A DNA stretch of 45,359 nucleotides from Methanosphaera sp. (GTDB lineage Archaea > Methanobacteriota > Methanobacteria > Methanobacteriales > Methanobacteriaceae), in assembly GCA_017431845.1 (NCBI GenBank), contig JAFRKG010000063.1, positions 1 through 45,359 on the forward strand. The letters run 5' to 3'. The notes beneath the pieces are model-generated. The model worked only from the letters and a program-made list of their open reading frames with translations. It was not told where the DNA came from and did no database searches. Positions 34,344 to 41,684 of the stretch are shown here, piece by piece. A program made the position numbers and the translations under genes. Each line of letters starts with the position of its first letter. The first letter of the stretch is position 1.

Positions 34344-34919
34344 ATGGCAAAAGCAAGAAGACGAGTACGTGACACCTGGAGAGAAAAAACCTGGTACGAA
34401 ATATTAGCACCAGCAGACTTTGAAGAAGCAAGCTTAGGAACAAGCCCAGCAAGAGAACCAGAAATGCTAGTAGGAAGAAAAATAGAAACCTCAATGCGTG
34501 AAATAACCGGCGACTTCAGCAGACAATACGTAAAACTATTCTTCGAAGTAGACCACGTAAGCGGAGAAAGAGCATACACAAAATTCACAGGACACAAAGT
34601 AACAACCGACTACACACGTAGTATGATCAGAAGAGGAACCAGCCGTATAGACACAATAACTGATGCAACTACAAAAGACGGACAAAAACTAAACGTACAC
34701 ATGCTAGCAATCACAGTAAAAAGAGCAAAATCATCACAACAAAAACTCATAAGAGAAACAATGCACAGAATGATTATTGAAAATGCAGCAGAAAAGAACT
34801 TAGATGAACTCGTAAAAGAAATCATCTCAGGTAAATTTGCATCAAACATATACCACGAAGCAAAGAAAATTTACCCACTCAAAAAAGTTGAAACAATAAA
34901 AACAAAAGTACTAAACTAA
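34344..34919 (+). CDS. rps3ae: Small-subunit ribosomal protein eS1 (S3Ae)
   Basis: 191 residues, ATG at 34344 after AAGGAG. Clear eS1/S3Ae: MAKARRRVRDTWREKTWYEI, ETSMREITGDFSRQYVKLFF, GHKVTTDYTRSMIRRGTSRID and the C-terminal KKIYPLKKVETIKTKVL. It belongs to the small ribosomal subunit near the mRNA exit. Coding sequence is strongly A/C-ending, as expected for a highly expressed gene in this genome. DUF92 and apgM follow on the same strand. Confidence 0.97.
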   Translation: MAKARRRVRDTWREKTWYEILAPADFEEASLGTSPAREPEMLVGRKIETSMREITGDFSRQYVKLFFEVDHVSGERAYTKFTGHKVTTDYTRSMIRRGTSRIDTITDATTKDGQKLNVHMLAITVKRAKSSQQKLIRETMHRMIIENAAEKNLDELVKEIISGKFASNIYHEAKKIYPLKKVETIKTKVLN

Positions 34920-35036
34920 AAACTTCAACCAATAAAAGGAAAAAAATAAACAATACTTAACCTCCATCCAATTTTCTTTATTTTTACACACAATATATCC
35001 AAAGTTATTATATAAATAAAACACAAAAATTATTAT

Positions 35037-35714
35037 ATGATACAATTAATATTCCTCATTATTTGTCTAATATTCGGAATCATAGTATACCTAAGCGGAG
35101 CCCTAGACCTACTAGGCTCAGCATTTGTAACAATAATTGGAATAGTTATAGTAATACACAGAGGATTTAATTGGCTAGCAATACTTTTACTATTTCTACT
35201 TTTAGGCTCAGTTTTCACAAAGTTTAAATCAGATTACAAGAAAAGAATCGGACTTAAACACGAAAAAAGAACAGTACGAAACGTAGTATCCAATGGAATA
35301 GTTCCAGTGATAATGGCATTATTCGGAAATTATGCAGGATTCATAGGAGCAATAGCAACAGCAACAGCAGATACTATGGCAAGTGAAATAGGAGTACTAA
35401 GCAAACCTATACTAATAACAAGTAGGGAACAAGTAAAACCAGGTACTGACGGAGGAATATCAGTACTCGGAACTACGGCAGGAATAATAGGAGCAACAAT
35501 AATCGGAATAAGCTCATACATAATAAACGTGTCACCAAACCTGACAAACAGCATAATAATAGCATTAATTGCAGGAACAATAGGATGCTTCGCAGACAGT
35601 TTGCTAGGAGCTACACTAGAACGTAGCGGACTATTCAACAACGAACACGTTAACCTATCTGCCACAGTAGTCGGAGCATTAGTTGGTATCATTATAACAA
35701 GTATCGGAGTATGA
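35037..35714 (+). CDS. DUF92/TMEM19-family membrane protein
   Basis: 225 residues, ATG at 35037. Polytopic protein with about six hydrophobic segments. The conserved cytoplasmic motif KRTVRNVVSNGIVPVIMA, then TATADTMASEIG and GTDGGISVLGT, define the DUF92 (TIGR00297) family. Plant relatives (VTE6) act as phytyl-phosphate kinases, so an isoprenoid-phosphate substrate is plausible here but unproven. It ends six bases before apgM, whose ribosome binding site GGAG lies in its last codons, so the two are cotranscribed. Confidence 0.88.
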   Translation: MIQLIFLIICLIFGIIVYLSGALDLLGSAFVTIIGIVIVIHRGFNWLAILLLFLLLGSVFTKFKSDYKKRIGLKHEKRTVRNVVSNGIVPVIMALFGNYAGFIGAIATATADTMASEIGVLSKPILITSREQVKPGTDGGISVLGTTAGIIGATIIGISSYIINVSPNLTNSIIIALIAGTIGCFADSLLGATLERSGLFNNEHVNLSATVVGALVGIIITSIGV

Positions 35715-35720
35715 TATAAA

Positions 35721-36953
35721 ATGAAAGGAATTATATTTGTAATAGACGGAATGGGAGATCGTCCAGTAAAAGAACTAGACAACAAAACACCACTCGAAGC
35801 AGCAAACACACCATACATGAACAAAATGGTAGAAGAAGGAATAACCGGAATAATGGACACAATAAGACCAGGAGTAAGACCAGGCAGTGACACCGCACAC
35901 CTCACACTACTAGGCTACGACCCATACGAAGTTTACACTGGAAGAGGACCTTTCGAAGCAGCAGGAGTAAACGTTGACGTAAAACCAGGAGACGTAGCAT
36001 TCAGATGCAACTTCTCAACAGCAGAAGATGACCTCACCGTAACCGACAGACGTGCAGGAAGAATAATGGAAGGAACAGACAAAATCGCAGAAACAATCAA
36101 CACAATGAAACTAGACGACAACGTAGAAGTAATCTTCAAAGAATCAGACGCACACAGAGCAGTACTAGTACTAAGAGGCGAAGGACTATCCGACCAAATA
36201 AGTGACGCAGACCCAAAACATGAAGGAAACAAACCAAAAACAGTGAAAGCATTAGACGACTCAGAAGAAGCAAAATACACCGCAGACCTAGTGAACAAAT
36301 TCGTAAAACAATCCTACGAACTACTAAAAGACCACCCAGTAAACCAGGAAAGAATAAAAAATGGTGAAAACCCAGCAAACATCGTACTACCAAGAGGAGT
36401 AGGAGCAGTACCAAACGTACCATCATTCGAAGAAAAATACGGACTCAAAGGCGTATGCGTAGCAGAAACCGGACTAATCAAAGGAATAGCAAAAATAGCA
36501 GGACTCGACATAGTAGACATACCAGGAGCAACAGGAGGAATAAACACAGACATAGAAAGTGTACGTGACTACATAATAAAATACATGAAAGACGACACCT
36601 ACGACTTCATGCTCATAAACGTTGACGGAGCAGACGAAGCAGGACACGACGGAGACATATTCGGTAAAAGAGACTTCATAGAAAAAATTGATTCAGTGAT
36701 AATGAAAGAAGTAAGCCAACTTGATGACATCGTACTATTCGTAACAGCAGACCACTCCACACCAGTAGGAGTAGGAGACCATACCGGAGATCCAGTACCA
36801 GTATTCATGAAAGCCGACGGATTACGTGTAGATGACATCACAGAATATGGTGAAAGACAAGCAGCAAAAGGTGGCTTATGCCGTATCAGAGGATCAGACG
36901 TACTACAAATGATTAGAGATCTGATGAACGTAACCAGCAAATTTGGAGCATAA
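35721..36953 (+). CDS. apgM: 2,3-bisphosphoglycerate-independent phosphoglycerate mutase (archaeal type)
   Basis: 410 residues, ATG at 35721. ApgM interconverts 3- and 2-phosphoglycerate and is a member of the alkaline-phosphatase superfamily. Motifs: FVIDGMGDRP at the start (metal aspartate), GSDTAHLTLLGYDP (catalytic Ser region), FRCNFSTAED, NVDGADEAGHDGD and TADHSTPVGVGDHTGDPVP (metal ligands). Full length. It is directly downstream of DUF92. A six-C tract followed by a T-rich segment lies 26 bases after the stop. Confidence 0.96.
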   Translation: MKGIIFVIDGMGDRPVKELDNKTPLEAANTPYMNKMVEEGITGIMDTIRPGVRPGSDTAHLTLLGYDPYEVYTGRGPFEAAGVNVDVKPGDVAFRCNFSTAEDDLTVTDRRAGRIMEGTDKIAETINTMKLDDNVEVIFKESDAHRAVLVLRGEGLSDQISDADPKHEGNKPKTVKALDDSEEAKYTADLVNKFVKQSYELLKDHPVNQERIKNGENPANIVLPRGVGAVPNVPSFEEKYGLKGVCVAETGLIKGIAKIAGLDIVDIPGATGGINTDIESVRDYIIKYMKDDTYDFMLINVDGADEAGHDGDIFGKRDFIEKIDSVIMKEVSQLDDIVLFVTADHSTPVGVGDHTGDPVPVFMKADGLRVDDITEYGERQAAKGGLCRIRGSDVLQMIRDLMNVTSKFGA

Positions 36954-36978
36954 AACATTACTCTAAACAAATCCTTAA

Positions 36979-36996
36979 CCCCCCATATTTCTTTAG
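36979..36996 (+). terminator. C-tract/T-tract terminator candidate after apgM
   Basis: Six C residues (36979-36984), then ATATTTCTTT. No hairpin. Same pattern as behind other plus-strand genes. Confidence 0.4.
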
Positions 36997-37063
36997 ACTA
37001 TTAATAAAAAATATTATTTTTAAAAGATTCAAACAATTACACTTTCATAGGAGAAAAAAATAG

Positions 37064-38422
37064 ATGACAAACATACCAAAACTATTTGGAACATCAGGAA
37101 TACGTGGAGAATACCAGAAAGATGTGACACCAGAACTAGCATTAGACGTAGCACGAGCACTAGCAAAATACATTGGAGGATGTGGCAAAAAAGTAGTACT
37201 AGGACGTGACACCAGGACCAGTGGAAAAATACTAGAAAACATCATGTCTGCAGGACTACAGGAATGTGGTTGTGACGTATTACTACTAGGAATGGTTCCA
37301 ACACCAACAGTAGGATATGCCACACTAAAAAAAGGTGCAGATGCAGGTATAATGATCACAGCCTCACACAACCCATCAAAGTACAATGGTATAAAATTAT
37401 GGAATGCAGACGGACTAGCCTATAAACAAAACCAGGAAAGAGAAATTGAAAGAATCGTCTACGAACAAGACTTTGAAAAGGTAGGATGGGACAAAGTAGG
37501 TAAAGAATATGACATCACACCATTTAAGGACGAATACGTGGATGATATCATAAAAGTATCAGGTATAAACCCGGAAAAACCATTGAAAGTAGTTGTTGAC
37601 TGTGCAAGTGGTGCTGGTTCAGAACTATCACCAGAAGCACTTAGACGAGCAGGAATGGAAGTAATAACACTTAACGCACAACCAGACGGATTCTTCCCAG
37701 GACGTAACCCAGAACCAAACAGTGCAAACCTTCAAGAACTCATGAAAACAGTGAAAGTATTAGGCGCAGATGTGGGACTAGCACATGACGGTGACGCCGA
37801 CCGTATGATAGCAATCGACGAAAAAGGTAACATATCCGACTTCGATAAACTACTAACAGTCATTGCCAAAGAATTCGGAGGAACAGTAGTAACTACAGTT
37901 GATGCATCAGCATGTCTAGATACTGAGATGAAAAAACTTGGAGGCAAAGTATTACGCACACCAGTAGGAGATGTTCACGTAGCCGAATCCATCAATGAAA
38001 ACAATGCAACATTCGGTGGAGAACCAAGTGGAACATGGCTTCACCCAGACTTCTGCATGTGCCCAGACGGACTACTATCCGGTTTAAGAATAGTAAGATG
38101 TATCCAAAAAAATGGAAAACTATCAGAACAATTAGATGCCATTGAAAGTTATCCAACAATACGTGAAAAGATAACATGCAGTAATGATAAAAAAGAAAGT
38201 GTTATGAAAACTGTTGAAAAATCATTTGTCGACGAATTCAATGATGTGGAAGAAGTATTGACAATTGATGGAGTCCGACTATCATTTACTGATGGAAGCT
38301 GGGTATTGGTTAGACCATCAGGTACCGAACCATACGTTAGAATCACAGCTGAAGGAAAAACACAAGAACACTTAGATAAAATCAATGAAGTTTCAACAAA
38401 ATTCCTTGAAAAACATATATAA
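37064..38422 (+). CDS. glmM: Phosphoglucosamine mutase
   Basis: 452 residues, ATG at 37064 after AGGAG. GlmM converts glucosamine-6-phosphate to glucosamine-1-phosphate, feeding UDP-N-acetylglucosamine and therefore pseudomurein and glycoprotein synthesis. Motifs: FGTSGIRGEY near the start, the active-site serine in MITASHNPSKYNG, the metal loop DGDADRM, the sugar loop GGEPSGTW, and the phosphate loop RPSGTEPYVRI near the C-terminus. Archaeal phosphomannomutases are close relatives, but the overall match favours GlmM. Its last ~90 bases and 3' flank recur in degenerate form 892 bases downstream. Confidence 0.9.
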   Translation: MTNIPKLFGTSGIRGEYQKDVTPELALDVARALAKYIGGCGKKVVLGRDTRTSGKILENIMSAGLQECGCDVLLLGMVPTPTVGYATLKKGADAGIMITASHNPSKYNGIKLWNADGLAYKQNQEREIERIVYEQDFEKVGWDKVGKEYDITPFKDEYVDDIIKVSGINPEKPLKVVVDCASGAGSELSPEALRRAGMEVITLNAQPDGFFPGRNPEPNSANLQELMKTVKVLGADVGLAHDGDADRMIAIDEKGNISDFDKLLTVIAKEFGGTVVTTVDASACLDTEMKKLGGKVLRTPVGDVHVAESINENNATFGGEPSGTWLHPDFCMCPDGLLSGLRIVRCIQKNGKLSEQLDAIESYPTIREKITCSNDKKESVMKTVEKSFVDEFNDVEEVLTIDGVRLSFTDGSWVLVRPSGTEPYVRITAEGKTQEHLDKINEVSTKFLEKHI

Positions 38423-38423
38423 T

Positions 38424-38451
38424 CCCCCACTAACCCCAATTACTTTTTATG
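38424..38451 (+). terminator. C-tract/T-tract terminator candidate after glmM
   Basis: TCCCCCACTAACCCCAATTACTTTTT begins one base after the stop. The degenerate copy downstream keeps the same signal (39316 onward). Confidence 0.45.
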
Positions 38452-38515
38452 AAAATTGTGTTAAATACCAAATAATTATATAATTTTTCTACACCTATGA
38501 TTATATAGTGATACT

Positions 38516-38812
38516 ATGATTTATACCATTGATGAAATTAGAAAAAAAGCTGTTCCTATTGCTAAAGCATTTGATGTGGATAGTTTAAGTTTGTTTGGAT
38601 CATATGCTAGAGGTGAAGCAACTGAAGAAAGTGATATTGATTTTTATTTTGATAATGGAAGATTACGTGGATTATTACAACATGCAGCATTAATAAACAA
38701 ATTAGAAGAAGCTTTTGGATGTTCTGTTGATGCTGTTTCAACTGGGATAAATAATCAAGAGTTCATCAAACGTATTAAAAAAGAAGGAATATTATTGTAT
38801 GAAAAAATCTGA
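38516..38812 (+). CDS. mntA: MntA-type minimal nucleotidyltransferase (antitoxin)
   Basis: 98 residues, ATG at 38516 with GTGAT upstream. It carries the minimal nucleotidyltransferase motif GSYARGEATEESDID, i.e. GSx10DxD, with the two metal aspartates intact. In MNT/HEPN (type VII) modules MntA neutralises the HepT ribonuclease by adding AMP to it. The HEPN partner overlaps the end of this gene by 14 bases, the usual arrangement. This gene looks intact although its toxin is broken. The pair lies between glmM and a degenerate copy of the glmM end, which suggests a recently inserted cassette. Confidence 0.88.
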   Translation: MIYTIDEIRKKAVPIAKAFDVDSLSLFGSYARGEATEESDIDFYFDNGRLRGLLQHAALINKLEEAFGCSVDAVSTGINNQEFIKRIKKEGILLYEKI

Positions 38813-39133
38813 TGAATACATGATTGAATTATGTGATAATATTTATTACTTAAAAGACAGATTTGGAGATTCATATAATGATTTAATAACAGATAACGCA
38901 TACCAATTAACTGTTTCGATGGTTATCATAGATTAGGAGAATCTGTAAATAAATTATCTAAGGAATATTTAGAAAAACATCCACAAATTCCTTGGAGTGA
39001 TATTGTAGGAATGAGAAATATATTTGCACACAATTATATGGGTATAAACTTCATAGAATTATGGGATACAATGGAAGAAGATATTCCTGAATTACAGAAA
39101 ATGTTAGAAAGAATATTAGAAAAAGATAATTAA
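38799..39133 (+). pseudogene. hepT: HepT-type HEPN toxin (DUF86), frameshifted
   Basis: The frame starts at the ATG at 38799 inside the end of mntA and encodes MKKSDEYMIELCDNIYYLKD through AYQLTVSMVII, then stops at 38934. Moving one frame at about 38931-38933 restores LGESVNKLSKEYLEKHP and the toxin active site RNIFAHNY, the R-x4-H motif of HEPN ribonucleases, to a TAA at 39131. A one-base deletion explains the shift. Joined, the protein would be about 111 residues, normal for HepT. As it stands the product lacks the catalytic motif, so the toxin should be inactive. Confidence 0.85.
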
Positions 39134-39211
39134 AAAAGAATAATAATTCATATTAGTTAATAACAGTTAAGCATCAATAATTCTATAAAAATCATAGCGT
39201 TGATATGGGTT

Positions 39212-39342
39212 TTTCGGTAATGAATATGTTAGAATCACAGCTGAAGGAAAACACAATACCACTTAGATAAAAATCAATGAAGTTTCAAGAGACTTCCTTG
39301 AAAAACATATATAATCCCCCATCAACTCCAATACTATTTTTT
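39212..39342 (+). repeat. Degenerate second copy of the glmM 3' end
   Basis: From GTTAGAATCACAGCTGAAGG (39228) to CATATATAATCCCCCA (39317) the sequence matches glmM 38336-38425 with scattered substitutions and compensating one-base indels. The offset is 892 bases. The match includes the glmM stop and the C/T tract after it. The MntA-HepT cassette lies between the two copies. Confidence 0.85.
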
Positions 39343-39532
39343 TAGGATATGAGTACTTGTCATGATTATCGTTTTGTGTTGGAATTGTTGCTGATTTTTT
39401 TTATATTTTTTTTTGTTTCGTTTTACGTTTGTATAACGAATAAAAACAGAATTTGTTACACATACCCCAAAATGAAAAAGAAAACATTACAAAAAGTGAC
39501 TGCAATGTACTAATACTATATTGCCTAAGTAG
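39343..39532. other. Short gene-free stretch between the glmM relic and the ATPase gene
   Basis: T-rich sequence with a TTCGTT/AACGAA inverted repeat near 39418-39441, echoing the TAACGAA/TTCGTTA repeat near 15807. No coding signal. Confidence 0.35.
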
Positions 39533-40774
39533 TTATATTTCATCATCTGTTAGAAAATCCATTATATTTTTATGTATTATATCTTCAGTTGGTAGTTTCA
39601 TAGAATCTAAGGTTAAAATATATTTAGGATAACTGTCCCTGATTTTTTTTAATGAACGTAACTCTCTTTGTCTTGTCTTTTCTCCCAGTATACTTTCTGA
39701 TACTTGAATATAACATATTTTATTAGATTTTTTACATACAAAATCTACTTCAATATCATATATTCTGCCTACTGTTACATCATAATTTCTTCTTAATAAT
39801 TCAATATAAACTATGCTTTCTAATAAACTACCCATTGATCTTCTAGTTTCATCCCTAAAAAGATAATAAAAACCAGGATCCACCACATAATATTTTTCTA
39901 ATTCTTTAAAAATTTCTTTACCTACCAAATCTTCATTTTTTGTTTCATATAAAACAAATGCATCTTGTGCATGATGCACATAATTAATTATTGTATTTGA
40001 ACTTGGCTTCTTTACTACTTTTTCTCCCAGTAATTGTCTATTATTTCTATATATATAATTAATAACATTTGTTGATGAAAATATTTGTCCAGTGTTAGTT
40101 ATCATATATTCCATTAATTTCATCAATAATTTATTATTTTTTATTTTACTACAATTTAATATATCTTTTAGTATAATAGAATGATATATGTCCTTTAAAG
40201 ATTCTTTTTTTTCAAATGAATCATATTTAAGTAAACCTGGAAATCCACCATAATTTACGTATTCCCAAAATAATTCCTGTTTTCTTTGTGGAGATAATTC
40301 TCCAAATTCTGAATAATAATCTAATATTTCATTATATGAAAACGGATATACTTGTATTGTTTTGTATCTTCCGGATAATAATGTTGCTAATTCTCCAGAT
40401 AATAACTTTGAATTAGAACCTGTAATATAAATATCTGAATTAAGATCTACTCTAAAAGAAGTTATGCTTTTCTCCCATTTTACAACGGATTGTATTTCAT
40501 CAAATAATAAATATATTTTTCCGTCCAAATTCTTTGTTAAATCAAAAATATATTTGTTTAATTCTTTATAAGTATAAATATTATCATAAACACTGGATTC
40601 AAAGGAAATATAAATTATATTCTCTTCTTTTACTCCAATATTTTTTAGTTCATCCATAATCATTTTTAATATACAAGTTTTTCCAGAACGACGAATTCCA
40701 GTAATTATTTTAACATCTTCTGAATCAATTAAATTTCGTATACGTTTTAAATATAATTCTCTTTTAACTATCAA
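39533..40774 (-). CDS. AAA_14/DUF4143 ATPase
   Basis: About 413 residues. The likely start is a TTG at 40774, giving MIVKRELYL, the usual opening of this family; a GTG at 40783 is also in frame. Walker A is TGIRRSGKT near residue 25 and Walker B is IYLLFDEIQ. The AAA_14 domain (about 20-150) includes the sensor segment IYITGSNSKLL, and the C-terminal DUF4143 domain contains EIDYDVTVGRIYDIEVDFV-like residues typical of its nuclease-like fold. The family is widespread and often multi-copy in archaea; its role is not settled. It appears intact and lies in the accessory block next to the broken toxin module. Confidence 0.88.
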   Translation of the reverse strand: MIVKRELYLKRIRNLIDSEDVKIITGIRRSGKTCILKMIMDELKNIGVKEENIIYISFESSVYDNIYTYKELNKYIFDLTKNLDGKIYLLFDEIQSVVKWEKSITSFRVDLNSDIYITGSNSKLLSGELATLLSGRYKTIQVYPFSYNEILDYYSEFGELSPQRKQELFWEYVNYGGFPGLLKYDSFEKKESLKDIYHSIILKDILNCSKIKNNKLLMKLMEYMITNTGQIFSSTNVINYIYRNNRQLLGEKVVKKPSSNTIINYVHHAQDAFVLYETKNEDLVGKEIFKELEKYYVVDPGFYYLFRDETRRSMGSLLESIVYIELLRRNYDVTVGRIYDIEVDFVCKKSNKICYIQVSESILGEKTRQRELRSLKKIRDSYPKYILTLDSMKLPTEDIIHKNIMDFLTDDEI

Positions 40775-40837
40775 AATAACCACTTTGAATATTTCATAAT
40801 ATTAATATATATTATACATCATATCAATATTTTATTT

Positions 40838-40899
40838 CAGAAAATTAAATTCCTAAAAAAATTAAAAATATAATTACAGAAAATTAAATTCCTAAAAAA
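40838..40899. repeat. 23-bp direct repeat, two copies
   Basis: Copies at 40838-40860 and 40877-40899 read CAGAAAATTAAATTCCTAAA plus three further A residues and are identical. Period 39 bases. They lie upstream of the ATPase gene and could be a binding-site pair or chance duplication in A/T sequence. Confidence 0.75.
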
Positions 40900-40937
40900 T
40901 CGAGAAAAAAATATATGTGATGATGAAATATTTTGAT

Positions 40938-41024
40938 TTAGAAAGTTCCTCCACATCCACTACCAAATCATTCACCATCACTGCTTACAACAGCTGACAA
41001 AGTACTACCATAACCAGATGTTTA
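40938..41024 (-). pseudogene. Possible remnant of a Gly/Ser-rich protein C-terminus
   Basis: On the minus strand a short frame reads SGYGSTLSAVVSSDGE, TGA, FGSGCGGTF and then TAA. Gly/Ser-rich tails like this end membrane proteins of the DUF2207 or TPM type. A TAA lies just upstream in the same frame. It is only a fragment and the family is a guess. Confidence 0.2.
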
Positions 41025-41090
41025 TAACCTGTTAACGGATGTGTTTACACATTTAAACTATTATACATCAAGTAAGATCCAAGCAAAGCT

Positions 41091-41570
41091 TTACTTAAAT
41101 TTTTTTTCATGCATTATCCTCATGGTATCACCAAGCATTTGTAACATCATCCTATTTTGGGCTCCACGAAGAGTTTTTTCATTAAAATCATTGGTTCTTA
41201 CATTACTGTCTAAGATGTATTTTGTTGAAAATTCCTTGTCACCTGTTTTTAAGTTTAGCATCTGACGAATACCTCTTGCCTTATTTGATGCTGTAGATTT
41301 TTTGGTTTTGAAATATTTGCAGATATCATCAGGTGTAGCATAAGGTTCAAAGTTCTTATCAAACAGATAATTTATTTGGCCAATAGCATACACTATACCA
41401 CTTGCCCAGTTTTCAAGTTTTCCTCGTTTAAATGGCACATCATGTTTTCTTCCCAATTTATGCACTAATTTTTCACATAATGCTTTATATTCTGAGTTTA
41501 GTTCAGCATCACAAAATGCGTTAGTCATTTCAATTAATTTCTTCTCTTTTTCTTTAATTTTATCAGACAT
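41091..41570 (-). CDS. DUF6398-like protein
   Basis: 159 residues, ATG at 41570 with GTGAT upstream. The sequence follows the DUF6398 pattern: EMTNAFCDAELNSEYKALC near the start, WASGIVYAIGQINYLFD in the middle, then a helix-turn-helix-like DDICKYFKTKKSTASNKARGIRQML. The C-terminal 50 residues (RTNDFNEKTLRGAQNRMML) are basic. DUF6398 has no known function; the helix-turn-helix-like part suggests nucleic-acid binding. It follows the SNF2 helicase gene by 114 bases on the same strand. Confidence 0.72.
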   Translation of the reverse strand: MSDKIKEKEKKLIEMTNAFCDAELNSEYKALCEKLVHKLGRKHDVPFKRGKLENWASGIVYAIGQINYLFDKNFEPYATPDDICKYFKTKKSTASNKARGIRQMLNLKTGDKEFSTKYILDSNVRTNDFNEKTLRGAQNRMMLQMLGDTMRIMHEKKFK

Positions 41571-41684
41571 AATATCACTTCCTATATTAATGGGATATTG
41601 TAGAGTATTGTTAGGAACTTATTTTTTTTAACTAATTTTGTTAGTCCCAACCTATTTGTTAATATATTATAGGGTTGTAGTTAT

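Noticed and set aside
41041-41265. 74-residue plus-strand frame opposite the DUF6398 gene
   Set aside because: Antisense to a well-supported gene and lacking start signals.
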